Positions 26,955 to 37,199 of a DNA stretch of 64,000 nucleotides are shown piece after piece. The DNA lies in assembly GCA_002369135.1 (NCBI GenBank), contig DFEY01000003.1:392280-456279 (forward strand), read 5' to 3'. Under the pieces are notes generated by a model. The model did no database searches. It was not told the origin of the DNA and worked only from the letters and a program-made list of their open reading frames with translations. The number at the start of each line of letters is the position of its first letter. The first letter of the stretch is position 1. This DNA comes from Lachnospira sp. UBA3790 (GTDB lineage: Bacteria > Bacillota > Clostridia > Lachnospirales > Lachnospiraceae). The translations under genes were made by a program, and so were the position numbers.

Positions 26955-26992
26955 GTGCGTTAAATAGGCTTAATATTTTGGAGGATATTACA

Positions 26993-28351
26993 ATGATTCA
27001 TCAGTATAAGAGCAATGGATTCAATATTGTAATGGACGTAGATAGCGGTGCTGTGCATGTGGTGGACGATGTCACTTATGATGTTATTTCATTGTATGAG
27101 AATAAAAGCGCTGATGAGATTGTTGAAGACCTAAAAGACAAGTATGATGCTGATCAGATTCGAGAATCACTAGATGAGGTGAACGAACTCAAGGAAAACA
27201 ATCAGCTATTTACAGTAGACAAATATGAACCCATCATTGATGATTTTAAAAAGTATCATAAGCCAGTAGTTAAAGCTCTTTGTATACATATTGCACATGA
27301 TTGCAACCTTGCTTGTAAATATTGCTTTGCAGAGGAAGGCGAATATCACGGCAGACGTGAGTTGATGAGTTTTGAGACTGGAAAGAAAGCGCTAGATTTC
27401 TTAGTAGAAAATTCTGGCGACAGAGTAAATTTGGAAGTAGACTTCTTTGGCGGAGAGCCACTTATGAACTGGGATGTTGTGAAACAACTAGTAGAGTATG
27501 GCAGATCCATAGAAGAAGCTAACAATAAAAAGTTTAGATTCACGCTTACTACAAACGGAGTTTTGCTAAACGATGAAGTTCAAGATTTCCTAAACAAAGA
27601 AATGGGGAATGTAGTAATCAGTCTAGATGGTCGAAAAGAAGTTAATGATAATATGAGACCATTTAGAAATGGCAAGGGAAGCTATGATTTAATAGTACCT
27701 AAGTTTCAAAAGCTTGCTGAGAGTAGAGACCAGAACAACTATTACATCAGAGGAACATTTACTAGAGAAAACTTAGATTTCTCAGAGGATGTTAAACACT
27801 TTGCTGATTTGGGATTTAAACAGATATCTATTGAGCCAGTAGTTGGTCCAGAGGAAGATCCTTATTCTATCAGAGAACAGGATTTACCACAGATACTTGA
27901 AGAGTATGACAAACTGGCCAAAGAATATATCAAGCGACACAAAGAGGGAAATGGCTTTACATTCTTTCACTTTATGATTGATTTAAGCGGTGGCCCTTGT
28001 GTATATAAAAGACTATCATGTTGTGGCTCGGGTACGGAGTATTTGGCGGTAACGCCATGGGGAGACTTGTATCCATGTCATCAGTTTGTTGGAGACGAAG
28101 ACTTCCTAATGGGAAATGTTGATGACGGAATAACTAAACCTGAAGTGGCACAGAAGTTTGGAGAGTGCAATGTCTACTCCAAAGAGAAGTGCAAAGACTG
28201 TTTTGCTAAGTTTTATTGTAGCGGTGGATGTGCCGCCAATGCTTACAAGCAGAATGGTTCCATAAACACCACATACGATATTGGATGTGAAATGGAAAAG
28301 AAGAGAGTTGAATGCTCGATAATGATAAAAGCAGCGTTAGCTGAAAGCTAG
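26993..28351 (+). CDS. scfB: SCIFF radical SAM maturase
   Basis: 452 residues. ScfB installs thioether cross-links on the SCIFF peptide. The radical SAM motif C104-NLA-C108-KY-C111 binds the SAM cluster. The N-terminal 90 residues resemble the RiPP recognition element that docks the leader peptide. The C-terminal SPASM/twitch region has many Cys (CCGSG, PCHQ, CNVYSKEKCKDC, CSGGC) for auxiliary clusters. The ATG at 26993 follows TTGGAGG; the TTG at 26978 lies inside that site. secDF follows after 17 bases, so the operon is scfA-scfB-secDF. Confidence 0.95.
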   Translation: MIHQYKSNGFNIVMDVDSGAVHVVDDVTYDVISLYENKSADEIVEDLKDKYDADQIRESLDEVNELKENNQLFTVDKYEPIIDDFKKYHKPVVKALCIHIAHDCNLACKYCFAEEGEYHGRRELMSFETGKKALDFLVENSGDRVNLEVDFFGGEPLMNWDVVKQLVEYGRSIEEANNKKFRFTLTTNGVLLNDEVQDFLNKEMGNVVISLDGRKEVNDNMRPFRNGKGSYDLIVPKFQKLAESRDQNNYYIRGTFTRENLDFSEDVKHFADLGFKQISIEPVVGPEEDPYSIREQDLPQILEEYDKLAKEYIKRHKEGNGFTFFHFMIDLSGGPCVYKRLSCCGSGTEYLAVTPWGDLYPCHQFVGDEDFLMGNVDDGITKPEVAQKFGECNVYSKEKCKDCFAKFYCSGGCAANAYKQNGSINTTYDIGCEMEKKRVECSIMIKAALAES

Positions 28352-28368
28352 CAAGAAAGAGGTTAAAC

Positions 28369-30630
28369 ATGAAATTCAAAATGACTAGACCAAAGGCAAT
28401 AATCGCATTTGTGTTATCAATTGCTATGGTAGCATTTGCTGCGTATGTTTTAGTTTTTGGTGTGGCTGGATACGGCCAAGCAAAGTCTATTAAACTTGGA
28501 CTAGACTTAAAGGGTGGTGTAAGTATCACTTATCAAGTTTCCAAGGATAATGGAAAGTATTCAGAGACTGACTTTGAGGATACTATCAACAAGTTAGAAA
28601 AGAGAGTACAAGTATTCAGTACTGAAGCTCAGGTTCAAAAAGAGGGTGACGATAAAATCGCAGTCTCTATTCCTGGACAGTACGATGCTGATAAGGTGCT
28701 TGAAGAATTAGGTAAACCTGGTTCTTTGTATTTCTGTACTAAAGAAGAGAGTACACCTTCAAAGAAAGATATTAAGGCTAAGAAGTATATTCAGCTTAAG
28801 AATAATTCGCAAGGTGATGGTTATTACAAAGTTTGGGTAACTGGTGATGAAGTTAAAAACGCCAAAGGCCAAGCATCTCAAGATGAAAACACAAAGGCTA
28901 CACAGTATGTAGTATCACTTAAGTTTGACGACAAAGGTACTAAAGCTTTTGGTGATATGACATCTCAGAATGTTGGTAACCAGACTTATATCATTTATGA
29001 TAATCAAATCTTAAGTGCGCCAAACGTAAAAGAAGCTATCACTGGTGGTGAGGCTCAGATCGATGGTCAGAAGGATTTGGAAGAAGCAGAGCAGTTAGCA
29101 TCAAATATCCGTATCGGTTCACTTACACTTTCTCTAGACGAGATTAGCCATAAGGTTGAAAGTGCTCAGTTGGGTAACGATGCATTGCAGAAGAGTTTGC
29201 TTGCCGGTTTAATCGGTATGATAATCATTCTAATCTTCATGCTTATTGTATATAGAATTCCTGGTATTGCTGCAGGTCTTGCACTTATTGCATACGTAGA
29301 AATGATTTTGCTAGCGCTAAATGGTTTCGACTTAACACTAACGCTTCCAGGTATCGCCGGTATCATCCTAAATATTGGTATGGCAGTGGATGCGAACGTT
29401 ATCATATATGCTCGTATCAGAGAAGAAATTGCTAATGGTAAAACAGTTAAGACTGCTATTAAGACAGGTTTCAAGGCTGCTACATCAGCTATTGTCGATG
29501 GTAACATCACAACACTTATTGCCGCATTAGTTCTTCTTTGGAGAGGTTCAGGAACTGTTCAAGGTTTCGCACAGACTTTAGCGATTGGTATTATTATCCA
29601 GTTGTTCGAGGCTCTAGTTATTTCTAGAGGATTCGTATGGATGCTATTCCATATGGGATTCCAAGACCTTAAGTTCTATGGTAAAGAAAAGGTTAGAAAA
29701 ATATTCCAGTTCGTTCAGAAGAAAGCTATATTCTTCGCAATCTCGATTTGCGCTATCTTGATTGGTGTAATTGCAATGGTTGCTAACGGAATTGGTGGTT
29801 CAGTGTTCAACCTAGGTATCGAGTTTAAGGGTGGTAGCTCAGTGAAAGTTGAGTTCGCCAAAGAATACTCAATCGATTACTTCAATGACCACATTAAGAA
29901 GGATCTAGAAAAAGAAGTTGGACTAAAAGAAGTTCAAGGACAGAGAGATACTGACAAACCTAAGATTTATACAATTAAAACTGAAAAACTAGAAGGAAAG
30001 AAATTTGATAAATTCCAAAAAGTCCTAATAGATAAATACAAAGCTTATGATACTAAAGACAAGAAGCATCAAGAAAACTTCTCAAATGAGATGATTTCAG
30101 GAACAGTAAGTAAACAGATGAGAGAAGACGCGGTATTGGCCACAGCTATTGCGTTGATATGTATGTTGATATACATTTGGGCAAGATTTAGAAATGTTCA
30201 ATTTGCCCTAGCTGCGGTTACAGCGTTGTTCCACGATGTGGCTATAGTAGTTGGCTTCTACGCACTAGCTAGAGTTACACTTGGTACTACATTTATCGCC
30301 TGTCTATTGACGATAGTAGGTTACTCAATCAACGCCACGATTGTCATATTCGACCGTATCCGTGAGAATATGGGCAACCGCAGAAGAGGTGATAAAGTAA
30401 TTGATATTGTAAATGCATCTATCACACAAACACTTACAAGAAGTATTTACACAACATTCACAACATTTATCATGGTATTTATGATTTACATTATGGGTGT
30501 TACATCAATTCAGGAATTCACATTACCACTTATGGTTGGCTTGATTGCAGGTGCATTCTCATCAGTATTTATCACAGGTTCATTGTGGTACATTTTTAAG
30601 GGTAAATCTTACGATAAAGCCTTAAGATAA
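28369..30630 (+). CDS. secDF: Protein translocase SecDF (fused)
   Basis: 753 residues. SecD and SecF in one chain, an accessory of the SecYEG translocon that uses the ion gradient to pull exported proteins out. SecD part: first helix (about 10-32), GLDLKGGVSI, a large exposed domain to about residue 250, then helices with TLPGIAGIILNIGMAVDANV. SecF part from about residue 435: GIEFKGGSSVKVEF, then DAVLATAIALICMLIYIWARFR and TIVGYSINATIVIFDRIREN. Twelve helices are expected. It follows scfB closely. yajC is not adjacent but lies with tgt at 45.7 kb. Confidence 0.95.
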   Translation: MKFKMTRPKAIIAFVLSIAMVAFAAYVLVFGVAGYGQAKSIKLGLDLKGGVSITYQVSKDNGKYSETDFEDTINKLEKRVQVFSTEAQVQKEGDDKIAVSIPGQYDADKVLEELGKPGSLYFCTKEESTPSKKDIKAKKYIQLKNNSQGDGYYKVWVTGDEVKNAKGQASQDENTKATQYVVSLKFDDKGTKAFGDMTSQNVGNQTYIIYDNQILSAPNVKEAITGGEAQIDGQKDLEEAEQLASNIRIGSLTLSLDEISHKVESAQLGNDALQKSLLAGLIGMIIILIFMLIVYRIPGIAAGLALIAYVEMILLALNGFDLTLTLPGIAGIILNIGMAVDANVIIYARIREEIANGKTVKTAIKTGFKAATSAIVDGNITTLIAALVLLWRGSGTVQGFAQTLAIGIIIQLFEALVISRGFVWMLFHMGFQDLKFYGKEKVRKIFQFVQKKAIFFAISICAILIGVIAMVANGIGGSVFNLGIEFKGGSSVKVEFAKEYSIDYFNDHIKKDLEKEVGLKEVQGQRDTDKPKIYTIKTEKLEGKKFDKFQKVLIDKYKAYDTKDKKHQENFSNEMISGTVSKQMREDAVLATAIALICMLIYIWARFRNVQFALAAVTALFHDVAIVVGFYALARVTLGTTFIACLLTIVGYSINATIVIFDRIRENMGNRRRGDKVIDIVNASITQTLTRSIYTTFTTFIMVFMIYIMGVTSIQEFTLPLMVGLIAGAFSSVFITGSLWYIFKGKSYDKALR

Positions 30631-30634
30631 TATC

Positions 30635-30666
30635 AAGCGGTATCACTAAACAGTGGTACCGCTTTT
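30635..30666 (+). terminator. Terminator after secDF
   Basis: A stem of about 12 bp, with AAGCGGTA(T)CACT and AGTGGTACCGCTT arms (one bulge), followed by a T-rich stretch. Confidence 0.78.
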
Positions 30667-30692
30667 ATAAATATATAGAGATTGTTCAAGTT

Positions 30693-32456
30693 ATGGAAAG
30701 AATGACAGAGAGGTGGATGCTCCAAACGAAGAAAGCGGACTTTGGAGAAATCGCAAAGAAATTTAATATCAACCCGATAGTTGCTAGAGTTATACGCAAC
30801 AGAGATGTTGTGGGCGATAAAGAGATAGAAGAGTATTTGAATACAAATATCGATACGCTTTCATCTCCATGGTTGTTTAAGGATATGGACAAGGCAGTTG
30901 ATATTCTTAAGATTAAAATCGCTGGCAAAAACAAGATTCGTATTATTAGTGATTATGATGTGGACGGTATTTGCTCTGGTTACATTTTGAACAAAGCTCT
31001 TTCTGAATTAGGAGCAGATGTAGATGTGGTTGTTCCACATAGAGTTAATGATGGTTACGGCATCAATGAAAGTCTTATCCAAGATGCAAAAGATGCTGGC
31101 ATTGATACTATCATTACATGTGACAATGGAATAGCTGCTAAAGAACAAGTGGACTTCGCCAAAGAACTTGGAATGACAGTTGTTATAACTGATCATCACG
31201 AGGTTCCATTTGTAGAGGAAGATGGCGAAAAGAAGTATATAGTTCCTAATGCAGATGCAGTGGTTAATCACAAGCAAGTAACTTGTGAATATCCATTTAA
31301 AGACCTATGTGGCGCTATGGTTGCTTATCAGCTAATGCGCGCTCTATACGAGAGTATGGGTCAAAATCAAAAGAATTTAGAGAGCTTACTAGTCTACGGT
31401 GCAATGGCAACGGTTTGTGATGTCGTTCCGCTAAAGGGCGAAAACAGGACTATTGTAAAGACTGGACTAGAACTCATAAAAACTACAAAAGATGTGGGAT
31501 TAAATGCTTTGATAGATGCTTGTAGTATCAATAAAGAGAGTATTGGTTCATATCATTTTGGTTTTATACTAGGACCTTGTTTAAACGCTTCAGGTCGACT
31601 TGATACAGCTAAAAGAGCAGTTGATTTATTAAATGAATCTGACAGTGAAAAAGCTTTGGCAGATGCCAAAAAGCTAAAGAGTCTAAATGATGAGAGAAAA
31701 GATATAACAGAGCAAGGTGCCAAAGAAGCAATAGATATAGCAAGAGAAATGAAAGACAGAGTTCTTGTTTTGTATTTGCCAAATTGTCACGAGAGTGTGG
31801 CGGGAATTATTGCTGGTAGAGTAAAAGAGTTTTTCAATAAGCCATCTATTGTTCTTACAGATGCAGAAGACTGCGTCAAAGGATCAGGCAGATCTATTGA
31901 TGAATACGATATGTTTGAAAACTTATCCCAAGTTAAGGACTTATTCTTGAAATTTGGCGGACACAAAATGGCTGCTGGACTTTCAATAGAAAAAGAAAAC
32001 ATAGACGAACTTAGAACTAGACTGAATGAAAAATGTACTTTAACAGAAGAAGACTTGATGAAAAAGATAGAGGTAGATAGTGAACTACCGTTTAAGTTTG
32101 CTACATTTGGTTTAGTAAATGATTTAAAGAAATTGGAGCCATTTGGCGTAGGAAACAAAAAGCCTATCTTTGCCGGAAAGCATATTCAAATAAACAGAAT
32201 AAAAATATTAGGCAAAGAAGGAAAAGCCATCAGACTTGAGATGACTGACGAGAGTGGTTTCAAGATGCAAGGTATTATGTTTAACAAGTCTAAACGTTTT
32301 ATGAAATTTTTGAGTGAAAAGTTTGGACAAGATGAGATAGATAAAGTAATGGAAGGCGTGGCTAATGAGATTAAACTTATGCTTTTATACTATCCAAATA
32401 TAAATGAGTTTAACGGAAGACAATATCTTCAGTTAATTATAGAAAGTTTTTGCTAG
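30693..32456 (+). CDS. recJ: Single-stranded-DNA-specific exonuclease RecJ
   Basis: 587 residues. A 5'-3' single-strand DNA exonuclease used in recombination and base-excision repair. The DHH phosphoesterase motifs are clear: IISDYDVDGICSGYIL (about 88-103), the second Asp motif CDNG, DHHE near 168-171 and the DHHA1 domain GRVKEF and GHKMAAG further on. A C-terminal OB-like region ends the protein. Two ATGs, at 30693 and 30702, are possible; neither has a good ribosome-binding site, and I kept the first. apt follows after 9 bases. Confidence 0.94.
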   Translation: MERMTERWMLQTKKADFGEIAKKFNINPIVARVIRNRDVVGDKEIEEYLNTNIDTLSSPWLFKDMDKAVDILKIKIAGKNKIRIISDYDVDGICSGYILNKALSELGADVDVVVPHRVNDGYGINESLIQDAKDAGIDTIITCDNGIAAKEQVDFAKELGMTVVITDHHEVPFVEEDGEKKYIVPNADAVVNHKQVTCEYPFKDLCGAMVAYQLMRALYESMGQNQKNLESLLVYGAMATVCDVVPLKGENRTIVKTGLELIKTTKDVGLNALIDACSINKESIGSYHFGFILGPCLNASGRLDTAKRAVDLLNESDSEKALADAKKLKSLNDERKDITEQGAKEAIDIAREMKDRVLVLYLPNCHESVAGIIAGRVKEFFNKPSIVLTDAEDCVKGSGRSIDEYDMFENLSQVKDLFLKFGGHKMAAGLSIEKENIDELRTRLNEKCTLTEEDLMKKIEVDSELPFKFATFGLVNDLKKLEPFGVGNKKPIFAGKHIQINRIKILGKEGKAIRLEMTDESGFKMQGIMFNKSKRFMKFLSEKFGQDEIDKVMEGVANEIKLMLLYYPNINEFNGRQYLQLIIESFC

Positions 32457-32465
32457 GAGGACATT

Positions 32466-32990
32466 ATGCACCCAATAGACAAATATATTAGAACTATTCC
32501 AGATTTTCCTGAAGAAGGAATTATGTTTAGGGATATCACTACAGTTACACAAGACCCAGAAGGATTCAAACTTGCTGTTGATAGTATGCAGGATTTGATC
32601 AAAGATTTGGATTATGATGTGATGGTGGGTGTAGAAGCTAGAGGATTTATCTTTGGCGCAGCCATCGCATATAACATGGGCAAAGGTTTATCTTTGGTTA
32701 GAAAAAAAGGAAAACTTCCTTGTAGCACTATTTCGCAAGAGTACGATTTGGAATATGGTACAGCCACTATAGAGATGCATGTTGATGCTATCAAGCCAGG
32801 TCAAAAAGTTGTTATAATTGATGACTTGATTGCTACAGGCGGAAGTGCAAAAGCAACTATTGACCTAGTTGAAAAATTGGGCGCAAAAGTTGTTGATTGT
32901 CTATTCTTAGTAGAACTTAAAGGCCTAAATGGCAGAGCGAAACTTGATGGCTATAAGGTGGATAGCGTTATAGCTTACGAAGGAAAATAA
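32466..32990 (+). CDS. apt: Adenine phosphoribosyltransferase
   Basis: 174 residues. It makes AMP from adenine and PRPP (purine salvage). The N-terminal DFPEEGIMFRDIT motif and the PRPP loop VVIIDDLIATGGSAKAT (about 116-132) are typical. An AGGAGG site precedes the ATG. recJ-apt-relA is a conserved order in Firmicutes and supports co-transcription with the ppGpp gene. Confidence 0.96.
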   Translation: MHPIDKYIRTIPDFPEEGIMFRDITTVTQDPEGFKLAVDSMQDLIKDLDYDVMVGVEARGFIFGAAIAYNMGKGLSLVRKKGKLPCSTISQEYDLEYGTATIEMHVDAIKPGQKVVIIDDLIATGGSAKATIDLVEKLGAKVVDCLFLVELKGLNGRAKLDGYKVDSVIAYEGK

Positions 32991-33009
32991 AAAGAAAGAA
33001 ACTAGAAAA

Positions 33010-35283
33010 ATGAGCGATGTAAACATTAACAAACAATTGGAGATTCACGGTATAATTCCGTCCGAGCAGGAGCAAGCCACTCCTGAGGAATTGTATGCGC
33101 GCTTAATTGAAAAAATCAAGCAGTATCATCCATCTTCAGATTTGGAGTTGATTGACAAGGCTTACAAGTTTGCGAAAGAAGCGCACAAAGATCAAAAGAG
33201 AAAATCAGGTGAACCATATATTATTCACCCTCTTCATACTGCGCTCATTTTGGCTGATCTAGAGTTAGATAAAGAATCTATTATGGCAGCATTGCTTCAC
33301 GATGTTATGGAAGATACAGATGTAACACGTGAGGATATGATAAGTGCCTTCGGCGAAGAAGTAACTGACCTAGTGGATGGTGTTACTAAACTTACAAAAT
33401 TGGATTACGACGTAGACAAAGTTGAAAAGCAGGCAGAGAACTTACGTAAGATGTTTTTAGCGATGGCGAAGGATATACGAGTTATCTTGATTAAACTTGC
33501 TGATAGACTTCACAATATGCGTACACTTATGTATAGAAGTCCAGAGGGCCAAAAAGAAACATCTAGAGAGACTATTGATATTTACTCACCAATAGCTGAC
33601 AGACTAGGTATCAGTAAGATTAAAATCGAGCTTGATGACTTGTCACTAAGATATCTTGAGCCTGAAAAATATGACGAGTTGGTAGAGGGTGTTCACCAAA
33701 GACTTGAGCACCGCGAAGACTTTATGAATGAGCTTATAGAAGTAGTGGCTGGCTATGTAGAAAAGGCTGGCATTAAAGCGACTATTGACGGTCGTGTTAA
33801 GCACTACTTTAGTATATACAAAAAGATGGTAAATCAGCACAAGACTTTGGATCAGATTTACGACATTTTTGCGGTAAGAATTATTGTGGATAGCGTTATG
33901 GAGTGTTACGGTGCTCTTGGTATTATCCACGAGAAATTCACACCAGTGCCTGGTAGATTTAAAGACTACATTGCTATGCCTAAAGAAAATATGTACCAGT
34001 CGCTTCATACATCTTTGATTGCTCCAAATGGTCAGCCGTTTGAAATCCAGATTCGTACAGCGGAGATGCACAGAACTGCTGAGTACGGTATCGCTGCGCA
34101 CTGGAAATATAAAGAGAACCTAACTGGTGATGACAACGAAGAGCAAAAGATTAGTTGGCTTCGCCAAATCCTTGAGTGGCAACGAGACATGACTGACAAC
34201 CAAGAATTCCTTGATTTGTTGAAGGATGACTTGAATATGTTCTCAGGCAACGTTTATTGTTTCACTCCAGATGGTGACCTTAAGAACTTGCCTAACGGCT
34301 CAACACCAATAGACTTTGCATACAGTATTCACAGTGCTGTAGGTAACAAGATGATTGGCGCCAAAGTAAATGGTGAGATGGTTAATATTGATTATGAGAT
34401 TAAGAATGGAGATAGAATCGAGATTCTGACATCAAATAACTCAAGTGGCCCTAGCCGTGATTGGTTAAAGATTGTTAAGAGTACTCAAGCTAAGAATAAG
34501 ATTAATCAGTGGTTTAGATCGCAGAATAAGGAAGTTAATATTGAGCGCGGTAATGATTTGATTAAGGCTTATTGTAAGACTAAGAGTATTAATTTAGAAG
34601 AAATAATGAAACCTAAGTATATGGACATTGTCCGTACTAAGTATGGTTTCAAAGAGTGGGACGCTTTGCTTGCCACAGTAGGACATGGTGGACTAAAAGA
34701 AGGTCAGATTGTAAATAGACTTCTAGACCAATATAAGAAAGACCATGATGAGCCTATCACAGATCAACAAGTTATAGATATTATAGATAAGAACGCTCAG
34801 GGACAAGGCTTGATTAGCAGTTCAAAGAGTGGTGTTATCGTGGAAGGTATGGACGATGTAGCAGTTCGTTTCTCGAAGTGTTGTACACCTGTACCTGGTG
34901 ATGAGATTGTTGGTTTTGTCACACGTGGGCGTGGTGTTTCGCTTCACAGAACAGACTGTGTAAATATGATTAATCTTCCAGAAATGGAAAGAAACAGATT
35001 GATTGAAGCAAGCTGGGCAGAAGACCAGAGCAGTCACGAAGGAAAGTACAACACAGAGATTGTTATCTATGCTCACAACAGAGTTGGTATTTTGTCAGAC
35101 TTGTCAAAGATATTTACCGAGAACGATATCGATGTATTGTCTATTAACAGTAGAACAAGCAAAAATGAAATTGCTACTATAACTATGGCATTCCAGATTA
35201 ACAGTACTGACGAGCTAAATAATATTATTGCCAAGATAAGACAGATTGATAGTATTATTGATATAGAAAGAACAGCTAGTTAG
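33010..35283 (+). CDS. relA: Bifunctional (p)ppGpp synthetase/hydrolase
   Basis: 757 residues, a long Rel-type stringent-response enzyme. HD hydrolase domain: HPLHTALILADL (74 on) and HD at 97-98 in LLHDVMEDTD. The synthetase core is near 230-390, with GRFKDYIAMPKEN (about 315-327) and QSLHTS; the RFKD form of the synthetase motif goes with bifunctional enzymes. TGS domain near 405-465, a zinc-finger/helical region with CCTPVPGD, and a C-terminal ACT domain (about 680-757). The ribosome-binding site is weak. No sign of inactivation of either activity. Confidence 0.95.
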   Translation: MSDVNINKQLEIHGIIPSEQEQATPEELYARLIEKIKQYHPSSDLELIDKAYKFAKEAHKDQKRKSGEPYIIHPLHTALILADLELDKESIMAALLHDVMEDTDVTREDMISAFGEEVTDLVDGVTKLTKLDYDVDKVEKQAENLRKMFLAMAKDIRVILIKLADRLHNMRTLMYRSPEGQKETSRETIDIYSPIADRLGISKIKIELDDLSLRYLEPEKYDELVEGVHQRLEHREDFMNELIEVVAGYVEKAGIKATIDGRVKHYFSIYKKMVNQHKTLDQIYDIFAVRIIVDSVMECYGALGIIHEKFTPVPGRFKDYIAMPKENMYQSLHTSLIAPNGQPFEIQIRTAEMHRTAEYGIAAHWKYKENLTGDDNEEQKISWLRQILEWQRDMTDNQEFLDLLKDDLNMFSGNVYCFTPDGDLKNLPNGSTPIDFAYSIHSAVGNKMIGAKVNGEMVNIDYEIKNGDRIEILTSNNSSGPSRDWLKIVKSTQAKNKINQWFRSQNKEVNIERGNDLIKAYCKTKSINLEEIMKPKYMDIVRTKYGFKEWDALLATVGHGGLKEGQIVNRLLDQYKKDHDEPITDQQVIDIIDKNAQGQGLISSSKSGVIVEGMDDVAVRFSKCCTPVPGDEIVGFVTRGRGVSLHRTDCVNMINLPEMERNRLIEASWAEDQSSHEGKYNTEIVIYAHNRVGILSDLSKIFTENDIDVLSINSRTSKNEIATITMAFQINSTDELNNIIAKIRQIDSIIDIERTAS

Positions 35284-35323
35284 ACTTTAAACTGTTAAAG
35301 ACTAAAGTTTTAAAGGATAAAGT

Positions 35324-35935
35324 ATGGAGATTAAAAATGTTTTAGTTAGTGAAGCATTTACTAACTGCTATATAGTCAAAAATGAAGAGACTAACGAAGG
35401 TTTTATAATAGACCCGGGTGGAAGTGCTCTTAAGATTTCTAGAATTATTGAACAGATGCAAATGACACCTAAAGCTATTCTTCTTACACATGGTCATTTC
35501 GATCATATTGGCGCTGTAGATGAATTAAGAGACAGATACGGCATAAAAGTATATGTGTCAGAAGAAGAGTCAAACTTTATGCAAAATTATAATAATAATT
35601 TATCTGTATTCTTTGGCGAGGGCATGATTGTAAAGCCTGACATTTCTATAAGAGATGGCGAAGAACTTGAGATAGCTGGTATCAAGATGAAGTTTATTTT
35701 GACTCCAGGTCATACTCCAGGAAGCGGTTGCTTTTATGTGGAGGATGAGGGAGTGCTATTCTCAGGAGACACTCTCTTTTGCATGAGTAGGGGAAGAACA
35801 GATTTCCCAGGCGGAAGCGAAAGAGAGATACTAGATTCAATTAGAAATAAGTTGCTCACACTTCCAGGAGACACAGTAGTACTAGCTGGACACAATGAGC
35901 AAACAACTATAGAGAACGAAAAGAGATTTTATTAA
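35324..35935 (+). CDS. MBL-fold metallo-hydrolase (glyoxalase II-like)
   Basis: 203 residues of a compact metallo-beta-lactamase fold. The metal motif THGHFDHIG (about 55-63), the HTPGSG segment and the second Asp/His sites GDTLF and AGHN are present. Family members (YcbL/YqgX type) hydrolyse thioesters such as S-lactoylglutathione or related compounds. It lies between relA and hisS, a frequent order in Firmicutes (relA, MBL hydrolase, hisS). It ends 11 bases before hisS. The substrate is not determined. Confidence 0.88.
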   Translation: MEIKNVLVSEAFTNCYIVKNEETNEGFIIDPGGSALKISRIIEQMQMTPKAILLTHGHFDHIGAVDELRDRYGIKVYVSEEESNFMQNYNNNLSVFFGEGMIVKPDISIRDGEELEIAGIKMKFILTPGHTPGSGCFYVEDEGVLFSGDTLFCMSRGRTDFPGGSEREILDSIRNKLLTLPGDTVVLAGHNEQTTIENEKRFY

Positions 35936-35946
35936 GGAGAAACATT

Positions 35947-37197
35947 ATGGCTTTAAGTAAGAAACCGATGACTGGTATGAAAGATATTATGCCAGACGAG
36001 ATGAAGGTTAGAAATTACGTTAAACGCGTGATTGAAGAGACATACCTTTCATATGGTTTTTCACAAATCGAAACTCCTGTTGTTGAGAACATTCAGAACT
36101 TAACAAGCAAGCAGGGTGGAGAGAACGAAAAGTTAATATTTAAAATATTAAAGCGTGGCGAGAAGTTAAATCTTGAGACTGCTGAAGCAGAAATGGACTT
36201 GGTTGATAGCGGACTTAGATATGATTTAACTGTTCCTTTGGTGCGCTATTATTCAAAGAATGCTAATGAATTGCCAACACCTTTCAAGGCGCTTCAGATG
36301 GGCAATGTGTTTAGAGCAGACCGCCCACAGCGTGGTAGATATCGTCAGTTTATGCAGTGTGATATCGATATACTTGGTGATGCAACTAACTTAGCTGAGA
36401 TTGAACTTATACTTGCCACATCTAGCACACTAACAAAACTTGGTTTTAAAAACTTTGAAATCAGAATTAATGATAGAAGAATCCTAAAAGCTATGGCAGA
36501 GTATTCTGGTTTTAACGCAGAAGACTTTGACCAAGTATTTATCACACTAGATAAGATGGATAAAATAGGATTAGACGGCGTCAAAGAAGTATTAGTTAAA
36601 GATGGCTTCAGCGATGATGCTGTTGAAAAATATACATCACTATTTAGTGAGATTGAAAATGAATCAAATCCTATCGCATACTTATCAGACAAATTAGGCG
36701 ATAGCTTTGCAGATGATGTTAAGCAGTGGATGGATGAAATCATTGATAGTGTAAAGAATGCAAAGACAGATAATTACGATATAGTTTTTGATCCAACGTT
36801 GGTTCGTGGAATGTCATACTACACGGGAACAATATTTGAGATTGCCATTCCTGAGTTTGGTGGAAGCTGCGGTGGCGGCGGAAGATACGACAAGATGGTT
36901 GGACAGTTCACCGGAAACGACACACCTGCATGTGGTTTCTCAATTGGATTTGAGAGAATCATTTTGCTTATGATGGAGCAAGGATTTGAAATTCCAGAAA
37001 ACGAAGATAAAGTATGCTACTTGATTGAAAAAGGTGTTGAGGGTAAGGCTTTATCAGACATTATTGAGAAGTCAAATGCTGAGAGACAAAATGGCAAACA
37101 GATTTTAGTTGCTAGAATGAATAAGAATAAGAGATTCCAAAAAGAACAATTGTCCGAGCAAGGATACACAAACTTTGAGGAGTTTTATAAGGAGTAA
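35947..37197 (+). CDS. hisS: Histidyl-tRNA synthetase
   Basis: 416 residues of a class II HisRS. Motif 2 FRADRPQRGRYRQFMQCDIDI (about 119-139) includes the Gln/Asp residues of the family, and the HisA motif appears as LVRGMSYYTGTIFE, whereas most bacteria have RGLDYYTG; motif 3 GFSIGFERI is intact. The C-terminal anticodon-binding domain is short, about 80 residues after motif 3. This fits a divergent HisRS subgroup in Clostridia rather than the HisZ paralogue, which lacks the HisA-type residues. It is followed by aspS after 2 bases, the usual hisS-aspS pair. Confidence 0.93.
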   Translation: MALSKKPMTGMKDIMPDEMKVRNYVKRVIEETYLSYGFSQIETPVVENIQNLTSKQGGENEKLIFKILKRGEKLNLETAEAEMDLVDSGLRYDLTVPLVRYYSKNANELPTPFKALQMGNVFRADRPQRGRYRQFMQCDIDILGDATNLAEIELILATSSTLTKLGFKNFEIRINDRRILKAMAEYSGFNAEDFDQVFITLDKMDKIGLDGVKEVLVKDGFSDDAVEKYTSLFSEIENESNPIAYLSDKLGDSFADDVKQWMDEIIDSVKNAKTDNYDIVFDPTLVRGMSYYTGTIFEIAIPEFGGSCGGGGRYDKMVGQFTGNDTPACGFSIGFERIILLMMEQGFEIPENEDKVCYLIEKGVEGKALSDIIEKSNAERQNGKQILVARMNKNKRFQKEQLSEQGYTNFEEFYKE

Positions 37198-37199
37198 AT

